A stretch of DNA of 35,486 bases from SIG622 sp045596605 (lineage in GTDB: Bacteria; Bacillota; Clostridia; Oscillospirales; CAG-382): assembly GCA_045596605.1 (NCBI GenBank), contig JAZOCR010000118.1, positions 1 to 35,486 of the forward strand. The letters are read 5' to 3'. Positions 16,731 through 24,674 of the stretch are shown here, in pieces. The notes under the pieces were generated by a model. The model was not told where the DNA came from and made no database searches. It saw only the letters and a program-made list of their open reading frames with translations. Position 1 is the first letter of the stretch; each line of letters opens with the position of its first letter. The position numbers and the translations under genes were made by a program.

Positions 16731-18875
16731 TTAGTCCTGGAATACGAAGATGTTATCCTCAAGACCTATCGTTTTATCGGTAATGGTTTCATCGTAAGTA
16801 AGCATGGCATTATAACGGTTAATATCCGCAGAGGCACCGTAAACGCCAAATTCATGACCCTTTATGCCATAAAAAAGATTTCCTGTAATTTCAGGCATAT
16901 AAGCCGCATCTTCAGCACCTATCTGAATATGCTGCGCTTCCTTGTGGGTTACAGAAATTACGTTATCGTAGATGAGGAAATTTTCCGCATTGTTTACATC
17001 CGGACGTCCCATAATAGCAACCTGCATGTGACCGTATCTTTGGGCACGCTGAAGGCCCCAGCTGTCGCCTGTACGAACGAAGAGGTTGCCGGAAACTTCA
17101 ATATTCTTCATAATGCCTTTGTTCGCAGCAGAAGAGTTGACGTATTCAAGCCCGCCCATCGCACAGCTTTCAATAACGTTATCAAGATATTTGATATTTA
17201 TCATATCCATTCTTCCGGGATAATTAGTACCGAAATACTGATGTGAAACACCTGAGTCAAATATCTGGTAAATATAGCAGTTTTCAACCGTGAAATCCTT
17301 GGAATTTCCGTGAATCTCGGCTCCGTTACCAAGTCTTATGGGGTCCTCACTGGATTTCCAAAGAGTACCGCCGCACCAGCCTATCTCGCAGTTGGAAACG
17401 GTGAGATTCGCCGTGCCGTCCGTAAAGGAAATAGCATATCCGCCTCCATATTTTATGCACAGGTTATCAATGGTAACCTTGGTTCCGTTGCCGCTTATCA
17501 TAGGAGTATAGGTACATATTTCGGTAGAGGTAAAGCGGGTGTTAGGGTCCGTCTTTGAGTATAGGTATATCTTTTTATCCGATGTGTCGTAGAATATTTC
17601 AAGGTCCTTTATAAGAAGCGAGCCGTTAATGCCCGGAACCTTTCTGTATGCCCAGGCCTCACCGTCATTGAATACGATGTTTCCTATGTCCTCGTCAAAG
17701 GTGTCACTTGAAACCCATACGTTTTTCTTGTCAGTTTTCTGCCAGAAAGCCTTGTCTTCTGCGTAGTTACGCAGTGAGCCGTTGATAACAGGCTTTGCAC
17801 CCTCGCCGTATGCAGTGTAGGTTACGTTGTACCGAGTGGCAATTTTTCCCCTGAATGTATCACTGCGCTTGAAGTATACAACAGATCCGCCCTTGATAGC
17901 CATGCTGTTTACCTTGTCAATAGTTTTCCACGCAGTTTCAGGAGTAAGACCGTCGTTTGCGTCATTGCCGGTACTGCTGCTTACGTAATAATTTGTCTTA
18001 CCTGCGCCCTCCTTGAATGTGTTGGGAGTAGCTCTGATTTCAGCTATTCTCTTTTCACGGTGAGCTTCGATAGACTTATTTACAGCATCCGCATCAGTCG
18101 CATCAATTCCATTAAGTATCGCCTGTGTGGTTGAATAGTCGAGCTTTGTCTTGTCAACCGGAGAATTTGCAGAATATGCATTTCCGGTATACCAAAGTAT
18201 GATGCCGTTATATGTAGCCGTACAGGAAGCCGCAATTACCTCTTCCTGTGCCCAGTGATCGGCAATATCAGAGAACTTGGCTACCTTTCTTGTATTAGTC
18301 TCAACTATATTTCTGCCTAAAAGTCTGTCGATAATAGTTACTATCTCTGCTCTTGTAAGAGTTGCATCAGGTGCAAAGGTGCCGTCGGGATTACCCTCAA
18401 CTATTCCTGCTTTTGCAGCCTTTATTATTTCATTATAATAAGGATGTGACGTTGGAACGTCGGGGAAAGACTTGGTGCTGGTCTTTTCGGGAACAAAGGT
18501 TGCGATAAGCTTTACAAATTCACCTCTTGTTATTCCCTTTCCTGCATCAAGCTTTGTGCCGTAAAAGTCAAGAACATCATACTTTTCAAGATATTTTACA
18601 TTAGGTGCATACCATTCGGTGTCTGCCATATCCGTAAATGCAGTTTTCACGCTTGAAGCATCAAAAGCGGTAGTGTAGCCTGCAGCTACCGATACTACCT
18701 TTATTGCCTCCGCTCTTGTCATAGTCTTATCAGGAAGGAAGGTCTTATCCGGATAGCCGTCTATAAATACTGCGTTTTCATCAAGTGTAAGTGTTTCCGC
18801 TCCGGATACCATGCATACGCTAACTGCAGAAACTGCAATAAGTATGCAAACAATCAAGCAAAAAATTCTTTTCAT
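16731..18875 (-). CDS. Exported SLH-domain beta-helix protein
   Basis: 714 residues from the ATG at 18875, chosen because GGAGG lies 8 nt upstream and the signal peptide then starts the chain (MKRIFCLIVCILIAVSAV...; cleavage near VSGA-ETL). Three SLH repeats cover about 35-215, beginning with the half repeat FIDGYPDKTFLPDKTMTRAE and ending with the stub FSDIADHWAQEEV. After the SANSPVDKTKLDYS linker, the beta-helix runs from about 298 to the end. It carries CEIGWCGGTL, PIRLGNG and FDSGVSHQYF, but the motif seen as GWGxQRP elsewhere is here SWGLQRAQR, so this is the most diverged helix. Its SLH block is about 97% identical in DNA to that of the neighbour at 19099-21246. Confidence 0.93.
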   Translation of the reverse strand: MKRIFCLIVCILIAVSAVSVCMVSGAETLTLDENAVFIDGYPDKTFLPDKTMTRAEAIKVVSVAAGYTTAFDASSVKTAFTDMADTEWYAPNVKYLEKYDVLDFYGTKLDAGKGITRGEFVKLIATFVPEKTSTKSFPDVPTSHPYYNEIIKAAKAGIVEGNPDGTFAPDATLTRAEIVTIIDRLLGRNIVETNTRKVAKFSDIADHWAQEEVIAASCTATYNGIILWYTGNAYSANSPVDKTKLDYSTTQAILNGIDATDADAVNKSIEAHREKRIAEIRATPNTFKEGAGKTNYYVSSSTGNDANDGLTPETAWKTIDKVNSMAIKGGSVVYFKRSDTFRGKIATRYNVTYTAYGEGAKPVINGSLRNYAEDKAFWQKTDKKNVWVSSDTFDEDIGNIVFNDGEAWAYRKVPGINGSLLIKDLEIFYDTSDKKIYLYSKTDPNTRFTSTEICTYTPMISGNGTKVTIDNLCIKYGGGYAISFTDGTANLTVSNCEIGWCGGTLWKSSEDPIRLGNGAEIHGNSKDFTVENCYIYQIFDSGVSHQYFGTNYPGRMDMINIKYLDNVIESCAMGGLEYVNSSAANKGIMKNIEVSGNLFVRTGDSWGLQRAQRYGHMQVAIMGRPDVNNAENFLIYDNVISVTHKEAQHIQIGAEDAAYMPEITGNLFYGIKGHEFGVYGASADINRYNAMLTYDETITDKTIGLEDNIFVFQD
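18322..18791 (-). repeat. Near-identical SLH-coding block, copy 1
   Basis: 470 bp that match 20681-21150 with about 14 substitutions and no gaps by hand count. The identity falls away abruptly on both sides. Confidence 0.85.
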
Positions 18876-18906
18876 TATATTTACCTCCAAGGTCGTATAT
18901 GAGTCT

Positions 18907-18935
18907 ATTCTAACATACATTAAGCTTTATTGCAA
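18907..18935 (-). promoter_or_regulatory. Promoter of the 16731 beta-helix gene
   Basis: On the minus strand TTGCAA, 17-bp spacer, TAGAAT, about 31 bases before the ATG. Confidence 0.65.
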
Positions 18936-19056
18936 TATTCATTTTTGTACTTTCTGCATCATTTTTTTACCTTTTTATAATTATTTCATATAAACATTTC
19001 AATCTGCAACAATATACTGTATCAAAATCACATTATTACCGCTGCTTTTAAAATTC

Positions 19057-19085
19057 AAAGCGCATACCAAAAAGGCATGCGCTTT
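19057..19085 (-). terminator. Terminator of the 19099 beta-helix gene
   Basis: A 9-bp stem AAAGCGCAT/ATGCGCTTT (19057-19065 with 19077-19085), followed on the minus strand by GAATTTTAAAA. Its sequence resembles the hairpin at 1701-1730 behind a paralog. Confidence 0.75.
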
Positions 19086-19098
19086 GGGAGCTGAAAAT

Positions 19099-21246
19099 TT
19101 ATTCGAGGAATACAAAGGTATTGTCATCAAGACCTACTGTTTTATCAGTAATCTGCTCATTGTATATTATCATATCTCTTTCACGGCTCTTGTTACCCGT
19201 ACCGTAAAGACCGAACTTTTGTCCCTTGATATTGGCGAAGATATTTCCCGTTACCTCCGGCATATTCTTTGCATCATCAACACACATATGAACAAGTGTC
19301 GCATAGGAATCCTTAGTCATAATCACGTTGTCGTAAATGAGGAAGTTTTGGGAGTGATTTGTTCCACTCCAGCCCTTGATAACTGCCGTAGTAGAACCAT
19401 TTCTGTCCGGACGCTGCTTTCCCCAGCCGGAGCCGGAATGAACAAGCATGTTGCCGGAAAACTCGATATTCTGCATAATCCCACGGTCTTCAGGCTGACC
19501 GTTGATGTACTCAATGGCGTAGGTGCACGTCTCAATTACATTGTTTCTGAAGCTGATGTCCTCCATCTTCATAACACTGGGATTGTTGTTGTTTTTGAAA
19601 TACTGGAACGTAACGCCTGCATCGTATATCTGGTATATATAGCAGTTATCAATCGTATAGTCACCGCACAAGCCGTGAATCTCAACCGCATTACCGTATC
19701 TTACAGGGTCTCTTCCGGTACGCATAAGACTTCCGCCGGTCCATCCAATTTCGCAGTTCTGCACAGTAAGCCCGTATGTGCTTCCGCCATAACCGATACC
19801 GCTTCCGCCTGTGTATTTAATACAAAGGTTATCAATGGTAACCTTGCTTCCGGTACCGCCGATAATGGTTGCATTGCTGCAAATTTCAACGTTATCAAAG
19901 CGCGTATTGGGGTCAGATACTGAATACAGATAAATCTTCTTATCAGAGGTGTTGTGATAAAACTCGAGGTCTGAAGCAATATCTGTTCCGTTGATTCCCT
20001 GGGCTTTTTTATAACCCCATGCCTCACCGTTGTTGAAAACAATATTTCCGACGTCGCTTCTGAATGATTCCTTTGAAACATATACGTTCTCCACTTCTGT
20101 TTTCTGCCAGAAATCACCGCTTGCATAATCTTTCAAAGAACCGTAAAAATTAGGCTTTGCACCTTCGCCGTAAGCAGAATATATTACACCGTTTTTTGTT
20201 TCAAGATGTCCTCTGAAGGTGTCACCGCGTTTGAAGTAAACCACGTCGCCAACCCTTAAGTAGACATTCGCAACTTTATTGAGTGTTTTCCAGGCGGTTT
20301 CAGGAGTAAGTCCGTCATTTGCGTCATCTCCGCTTGTGCTAACATAGTAGGCGGTTCTGTTCTCGGCGGGTTTGATTGTCGTAGGAGTATTGCGTATTTC
20401 TTCTATTCTCTTGTCCTTATATGCTTCTATCGCCTTTTCAGCAGCTGCGCCGTCTGAAGCATCAATACCCTCAAGTATTGTCTGTGTCATCGAATAGTCA
20501 AGTGTTGTCTTGTCAACCGGTGAGTTGGAAGCGTACACATTTCCGCTGTACCAGAGAACAATATCATTATAAGCAGGCGTACAGGAAGCCGCAATTATAT
20601 AGCTTTCCGCCCAATGTCCATTTATATCTGAAAATTTCGATACTTTCTTTGTATTATCATCTAATATGTGTCTTCCTACAAGTCTGTCGATAATAGTTAC
20701 TATCTCTGCTCTTGTAAGAGTTGCATCAGGTGCAAAGGTGCCGTCGGGATTACCCTCAACTATTCCTGCTTTTGCAGCCTTTATTATTTCATTATAATAA
20801 GGATGTGATGTTGGAACGTCGGGAAAAGACTTGGTGCCGGTCTTTTCGGGAACAAAGGTTGCGATAAGCTTTACAAATTCACCTCTTGTTATTCCCTTTC
20901 CTGCATCAAGCTTTGTGCCGTAAAAGTCAAGAACATCATACTTTTCAAGATATTTTACGTTAGGTGCATACCATTCGGTGCCTGCCATATCCGTAAATGC
21001 AGTTTTCACGCCTGAAGCATCAAAAGCGGTAGTGTAGCCTGCAGCCACCGATACTACCTTTATTGCCTCTGCTCTTGTCATAGTCTTGTCCGGAAGGAAG
21101 GTCTTATCCGGATATCCGTCTATAAATACTGCATTTTTGTCAAGTGTAAGCGTGCCTGCTCCGGTTGCGACATTCATTCCTGTTGCTCCTGCGGCAACAA
21201 TCATACAAAGAACTACACTTAAAATCCTTTTTAATGTTTTTTTCAT
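19099..21246 (-). CDS. Exported SLH-domain beta-helix protein
   Basis: 715 residues. Of two adjacent ATGs the one at 21246 is 6 nt from GGAGG and is preferred over 21249. The signal peptide MKKTLKRILSVVLCMIVAA... is almost the same as in the 3524 gene. Three SLH repeats cover about 38-220 with the same half-repeat phase as the paralogs. The beta-helix runs from about 300 (YYVSTSGDDANDG) to the end, with CEIGWTGGSL, PVRYGNA, YDAGVTFQYF and GWGKQRP. Its C-terminal half is closest to the partial gene at 1-1692. The protein is probably wall-bound; the ligand or substrate is unknown. Confidence 0.93.
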   Translation of the reverse strand: MKKTLKRILSVVLCMIVAAGATGMNVATGAGTLTLDKNAVFIDGYPDKTFLPDKTMTRAEAIKVVSVAAGYTTAFDASGVKTAFTDMAGTEWYAPNVKYLEKYDVLDFYGTKLDAGKGITRGEFVKLIATFVPEKTGTKSFPDVPTSHPYYNEIIKAAKAGIVEGNPDGTFAPDATLTRAEIVTIIDRLVGRHILDDNTKKVSKFSDINGHWAESYIIAASCTPAYNDIVLWYSGNVYASNSPVDKTTLDYSMTQTILEGIDASDGAAAEKAIEAYKDKRIEEIRNTPTTIKPAENRTAYYVSTSGDDANDGLTPETAWKTLNKVANVYLRVGDVVYFKRGDTFRGHLETKNGVIYSAYGEGAKPNFYGSLKDYASGDFWQKTEVENVYVSKESFRSDVGNIVFNNGEAWGYKKAQGINGTDIASDLEFYHNTSDKKIYLYSVSDPNTRFDNVEICSNATIIGGTGSKVTIDNLCIKYTGGSGIGYGGSTYGLTVQNCEIGWTGGSLMRTGRDPVRYGNAVEIHGLCGDYTIDNCYIYQIYDAGVTFQYFKNNNNPSVMKMEDISFRNNVIETCTYAIEYINGQPEDRGIMQNIEFSGNMLVHSGSGWGKQRPDRNGSTTAVIKGWSGTNHSQNFLIYDNVIMTKDSYATLVHMCVDDAKNMPEVTGNIFANIKGQKFGLYGTGNKSRERDMIIYNEQITDKTVGLDDNTFVFLE
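20681..21150 (-). repeat. Near-identical SLH-coding block, copy 2
   Basis: Partner of 18322-18791: 470 bp, about 14 mismatches, same strand, 2359 bp apart. This suggests recent duplication or gene conversion restricted to the anchoring domain. Confidence 0.85.
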
Positions 21247-21306
21247 CATTATCCTCCGTGGCTTTTTATAAGAGATATATTAAAAGGAACAACTCCAGAC
21301 AGTTTC

Positions 21307-21335
21307 ATTATAACAGATATAAATTAATTTTTCAA
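21307..21335 (-). promoter_or_regulatory. Promoter of the 19099 beta-helix gene
   Basis: On the minus strand TTGAAA, 17-bp spacer, TATAAT. The leader to the ATG is about 55 bases. Confidence 0.85.
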
Positions 21336-21398
21336 TACATATTTTTTTGCTTTTGCTGTAGGTTTTTGTTTCTAAATCTTCAAAAATACGATTCTGTT

Positions 21399-22892
21399 TT
21401 ATCCAAGAAAAGTAACAGGCACGTACAGTGTCTGCGCCATATCCTGATTGAAGATTTCAAGTACGATACGGTTTATCGGATTTACCTTTTCACCGGCACG
21501 TATTGTTACGTCAATAGTCTGTGTAAAGCTCGTTCTGTTTGTACCGTGCATAATAGTTATTCCCGTACGGCTCTCTGCAGTAAGGGTATCACCGCCAAGC
21601 CAGCGAAGCGTAGCAATATACGGTGCAGAAACTCCTGCCATAGAATCGGTGTTATGCTTGTTGCGGATAAGCACCTTCAGTTTCTTTTCCTCAAGAGGAG
21701 CAATTTCCGGCTTGTCATCATAAATTACAGTTACCTCAATAAATGCGTTGCCAAATTTTATGGAATTCGGGGTAAGCATAGCAAGAGGGCGTTTTACAAG
21801 GGGACCGTTTGTTTCGTGGTCGAAAAGAGCGGTAAGATTCTTTATATCCTTCTCGTCAATTTCGTCATCACCGCTATGAAGCTGTACTGTATTTTTATAC
21901 TGGGCGTCAAGTACGCTTTGGGATATTTTTACAATTCTGTCGGTAAGCTCGTTGCAGGTTTTGGGAAGCATATGCGAGATAATGCCGCCTGCAATACAAA
22001 TGGTTACGATGTCGTCACCTATGTGAGCCTTCCAGTCCTCGGGAATTGCCTTTGTTCCGCCGAGAATACCGAGAGTTGCGCCGACGGTTGCACCTGTACA
22101 GTCAGTATCGTCACCGCAGTTAATTGCAAGGAGCATTGACTTTTTAAAGTCGCCTTCACCGTAAAGAAGTCCGAGAACAACGTATCCGATGTTTGAAGGT
22201 GCTTCCATCCAACCGCCGTAGTGTTCTTCGTTTGACTTAAGTATTATGTTTCTTGCTTCGAGAACATCCATACCCTTTTCGTAGCATTCGTAAGCAAGCT
22301 TAACCATTTTAGCTGTACGGCTGTCCTCCGGTATTGCCGCAAGACCTACCTTTATAACTTCGTTTACGTCACTAACTATAAATGCCGCACTCTGCATTGC
22401 AGCGACGAAAGCAGCAGCAATAGTGCCTTCACCGGTACCGTGGTCTACCATGCCGTCTTCTACTGCGTATCTTACTGCACCATAGGGATTACCGGGACAT
22501 AGGGACGCCCAAACTTCAGTTCTTATCCACGCACCGTTGGAGTCCTTCCAGGGATTGTTATAATCGCCCGACATAGGGGGCATAAATCCCACACGGGCAT
22601 TTGCCTTTCCGATGCCGTATTCGTTGTAGTTGGGAACTATGCCGTATGTCCAATAATCCGCAAGCACGTTTGCGTCGAGATTGTGGGGACCGAATTTTTC
22701 CATTGCTACAAGCCACACGAGCTGAAGGTCCAAATCGTCATTGGGCAGGGGAACGCCTGCTTCGGTGGAGAAGCCTTTTATATCAAGGGTTTGTCGCCGG
22801 CCCTCATAAGGACCACCGATGGTACCGCCGATGTTTTTGCCTATCATACAAGCATATACCTTGTCACGGTATTTATCAAAATTAAGTTTCAT
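21399..22892 (-). CDS. ADP-ribosylglycohydrolase-family protein with an extra C-terminal beta domain
   Basis: 497 residues; AGGAG lies 10 nt before the ATG. The alpha-helical ARH/DraG-type fold shows both halves of the dimagnesium site: NDDLDLQLVW (Asp52, Asp53, Asp55) and INCGDDTDCTGATVGA (Asp261, Asp262, Asp264). ARH enzymes remove ADP-ribose from proteins or small molecules, and many bacterial relatives in sugar gene clusters act on other N- or O-glycosides. The chain is longer than a typical ARH of about 350 residues: residues 370-497 look beta-rich (FGNAFIEVTVIYDD...PVTFLG) and could be a carbohydrate-binding or dimerisation module. It lacks a signal peptide. The adjacent AraC gene is the probable regulator. 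Confidence 0.88.
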   Translation of the reverse strand: MKLNFDKYRDKVYACMIGKNIGGTIGGPYEGRRQTLDIKGFSTEAGVPLPNDDLDLQLVWLVAMEKFGPHNLDANVLADYWTYGIVPNYNEYGIGKANARVGFMPPMSGDYNNPWKDSNGAWIRTEVWASLCPGNPYGAVRYAVEDGMVDHGTGEGTIAAAFVAAMQSAAFIVSDVNEVIKVGLAAIPEDSRTAKMVKLAYECYEKGMDVLEARNIILKSNEEHYGGWMEAPSNIGYVVLGLLYGEGDFKKSMLLAINCGDDTDCTGATVGATLGILGGTKAIPEDWKAHIGDDIVTICIAGGIISHMLPKTCNELTDRIVKISQSVLDAQYKNTVQLHSGDDEIDEKDIKNLTALFDHETNGPLVKRPLAMLTPNSIKFGNAFIEVTVIYDDKPEIAPLEEKKLKVLIRNKHNTDSMAGVSAPYIATLRWLGGDTLTAESRTGITIMHGTNRTSFTQTIDVTIRAGEKVNPINRIVLEIFNQDMAQTLYVPVTFLG

Positions 22893-22925
22893 GAAGAAAA
22901 TTCTCCTTTCATTTTATCTATGCAA

Positions 22926-22954
22926 AGTATAACAAAAAGCCGACTATCTGTAAA
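22926..22954 (-). promoter_or_regulatory. Promoter of the ADP-ribosylglycohydrolase gene, embedded in a terminator
   Basis: On the minus strand TTTACA (22949-22954), 17-bp spacer, TATACT (22926-22931). The -35 falls in the loop and upper stem of the araC-type terminator, so one 40-bp segment ends one gene and starts the next. Confidence 0.6.
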
Positions 22955-22966
22955 TAGCCGGTTTTT
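22930..22966 (-). terminator. Terminator of the AraC-family gene
   Basis: A 13-pair stem with one A-C mismatch (22935-22947 with 22954-22966), core CCGGCTAT/ATAGTCGG, is followed on the minus strand by CTTTTTGTT. Confidence 0.8.
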
Positions 22967-22985
22967 ACTTTTGTTTCCCATTATT

Positions 22986-23813
22986 TTACTCACGGTAGTC
23001 AGATGGAGACTTGCCCGTGGTCTTGGTGAAAGCACGGTAAAAAGAGGATTTTGACGAATATCCAACTTTTTGTGCAATTTCTGAAACTGTAAGGTGAGTT
23101 TCACGTAATAGCTTTGCTGCAAAAGCTATTCTTCTGCTTCCGATATATTCGGTAAGTGACATGCCGAATTGCTTTTTGAAAGCACGGCTGAAATAAGACG
23201 AATTATAGAAATATCTCTGTGATAGTGTGCTTAGTGAAAGGTCGCTTGCAAGGTTTTCGTCGATATATTCGGCAAGGCTTCGCCACTCGCTTTTTTGCTT
23301 GTTTGGTGAAAGTGTCTTTCGCAGAATTTTTACAAGCAGAATACTTATATAGCTTTCAAGTACAGCACGTTTGAAATCATTTTCTTTTTTATATTCAATG
23401 CACATTGAAGCGAAAAGATTTTCAATTTCATCACGCTCTGTGCCGGAAAAGGTTACGATTCCGCTTTCCTTGCCCTGACGCAAGGTTTCAAAAACGGTAA
23501 GCTGCAGCATTGAAAATGCATTTTCCGGCAGAGCGGCGCCTTCTGCGGCTTCTGGAGAAAAGCATATATTGTAGTAAGAATAGTCACCTTTTGGCACAAA
23601 TGCGTGAGTACTGTTACGGTTTATAAATACGAGGTCGCCACGGGATGTGTCAAATTCGGTGCCGTTTACTTCTTGGCGTGCACTGCCCCCCGAAATATAT
23701 ACTATTTCAATGAAGTCGTGCGTATGAATGGGCGCAGGATATTTTTGGTTGGAGAAGAAAATATGAAAGCTGGAGTCCTGTTTTATCAAATTATCTTTTT
23801 TAAAGGTATACAT
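22986..23813 (-). CDS. AraC-family transcriptional regulator with cupin sensor domain
   Basis: 275 residues. The N-terminal half is a cupin-like ligand domain (PIHTHDFIEIVYISGG, about 32-47, then GDLVFINRNSTHAF). The C-terminal 100 residues hold two helix-turn-helix motifs: LSTLSQRYFYNSSYFSRAFK and VSEIAQKVGYSSKSSFYRAF, ending TGKSPSDYRE as in AraC/XylS proteins. Such regulators usually activate adjacent sugar-related genes. The ADP-ribosylglycohydrolase gene starts 93 bases downstream with its own promoter and is the likely target; the effector is unknown. Confidence 0.92.
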   Translation of the reverse strand: MYTFKKDNLIKQDSSFHIFFSNQKYPAPIHTHDFIEIVYISGGSARQEVNGTEFDTSRGDLVFINRNSTHAFVPKGDYSYYNICFSPEAAEGAALPENAFSMLQLTVFETLRQGKESGIVTFSGTERDEIENLFASMCIEYKKENDFKRAVLESYISILLVKILRKTLSPNKQKSEWRSLAEYIDENLASDLSLSTLSQRYFYNSSYFSRAFKKQFGMSLTEYIGSRRIAFAAKLLRETHLTVSEIAQKVGYSSKSSFYRAFTKTTGKSPSDYRE

Positions 23814-23843
23814 AGAGCACCCCTTTCCGCTGCCTTTTTGCCA

Positions 23844-23872
23844 ATTATATCACGAAGAATTGTAATTGTCAA
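23844..23872 (-). promoter_or_regulatory. Consensus promoter of the AraC-family gene
   Basis: On the minus strand TTGACA, 17-bp spacer, TATAAT: a perfect sigma-A promoter about 30 bases before the ATG. Confidence 0.95.
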
Positions 23873-23895
23873 TGACGGATTTTGATTGGTGTGAA

Positions 23896-23923
23896 ATAGC
23901 TTTCCGCCGAGGCGGAAAGCTAT
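23896..23923 (-). terminator. Palindromic hairpin after the small membrane protein gene
   Basis: ATAGCTTTCCGC/GCGGAAAGCTAT is a perfect 12-bp stem with a 4-nt loop. On the plus strand it is followed by CTTACTTCTTGACT, almost the same as the sequence after the hairpin at 26454-26477, so both are copies of one repeat. Confidence 0.75.
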
Positions 23924-23968
23924 CTTACTTCTTGACTGCTAATTATTACATTGTACCTTATATATGTA

Positions 23969-24472
23969 TTATTTATCCTGCTTTAAATCTTTTAACAATC
24001 GATTTCTGCGTTTATGGGCTATTTTTATGCCTGCAAGAATTGCGGCAAAATATACAAGTCCGAATACCAGAGCTGAGATAAGTGCAGCGGGAAAGGTTGG
24101 ATAGTTATCTTCCCCGGTGGCGATCAACTTGGAAAAATTATAACCTGAAACGGCAAGGAGATAATTATTCTTAGTAGGGAAATAGAGCAAAAGCTGTGAA
24201 ACCATATGTATTCCAACTGCTCCGCACGCTATCGGGAGAAAATTCCGTATGCTATATTTGTGTGATTTGTTGTCTTTCGCCTGGAAGTATGTAAGAAAAA
24301 GAAAACCGAATACTAAACCACTGACAGAGCAAAGAAGATTTTCGCCAAAAATAGTATCGTTTTTGGTGCCGCGATAAATGTAAAGAGGAACCCAATCAAC
24401 GATAAACGCAAGCCAGGCAGAGCCTAAAATACGGAAAAACATGTAAATTATGTTTGAAATTTTATTTTTCAT
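23969..24472 (-). CDS. Hypothetical membrane protein, four hydrophobic segments
   Basis: 167 residues; GAAGG lies about 8 nt before the ATG. Hydrophobic stretches lie near 8-30, 43-62, 78-98 and 128-150. The C-terminus is strongly basic (KIAHKRRNRLLKDLKQDK) and should face the cytoplasm. I do not recognise a family. A good promoter is present at 24497-24525 (-), its -35 supplied by a palindromic repeat. The neighbouring XRE regulator is on the same strand upstream, but hairpins separate the two. Confidence 0.75.
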   Translation of the reverse strand: MKNKISNIIYMFFRILGSAWLAFIVDWVPLYIYRGTKNDTIFGENLLCSVSGLVFGFLFLTYFQAKDNKSHKYSIRNFLPIACGAVGIHMVSQLLLYFPTKNNYLLAVSGYNFSKLIATGEDNYPTFPAALISALVFGLVYFAAILAGIKIAHKRRNRLLKDLKQDK

Positions 24473-24496
24473 ATTATACCTTCTTTCCTTGAAAGT

Positions 24497-24525
24497 ATTA
24501 TAACATAAAATAGCTTAATTTTCAA
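24497..24525 (-). promoter_or_regulatory. Promoter of the small membrane protein gene, -35 inside a repeat
   Basis: On the minus strand TTGAAA (24520-24525), 17-bp spacer, TATAAT (24497-24502), about 24 bases before the ATG. TTGAAA is part of the conserved end CACTTGAAAATT of the repeat at 24517-24604. Confidence 0.8.
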
Positions 24526-24604
24526 GTGAAATATTGTTCCTTTGTGGCAATGTGAAATGAAATAAATCCCTACATGCGCCGCAGCGCATATAGGGATTTA
24601 TTTC
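24517..24604. repeat. Palindromic intergenic repeat, copy A
   Basis: It begins AATTTTCAAGTGAAATATT and ends in a 21-pair hairpin with one mismatch (24559-24579 with 24584-24604; arm begins GAAATAAATCCCTA). Short stems are separated by GTGAAAT-type links. The end shared with copy B (25596-25675) is AATTTTCAAGTGAA(A/G)TATT. The hairpin may also end transcription from the XRE gene. Confidence 0.7.
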
Positions 24605-24674
24605 GTTATGTATGACAGCTATTCCTGCCGTCTTTCGCAAACTATTAAAAGCGGGTTGAAAAATCAGTTGGGTA

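Noticed and set aside
19084..19923. Long open frame on the plus strand opposite a beta-helix gene
   Set aside because: It is antisense to the 19099-21246 gene, has no ribosome binding site, and its translation is a Cys/Val/Ile-rich mixture typical of reverse-frame shadows. Similar shadows occur opposite the other paralogs and opposite the ADP-ribosylglycohydrolase gene (21165-22139).
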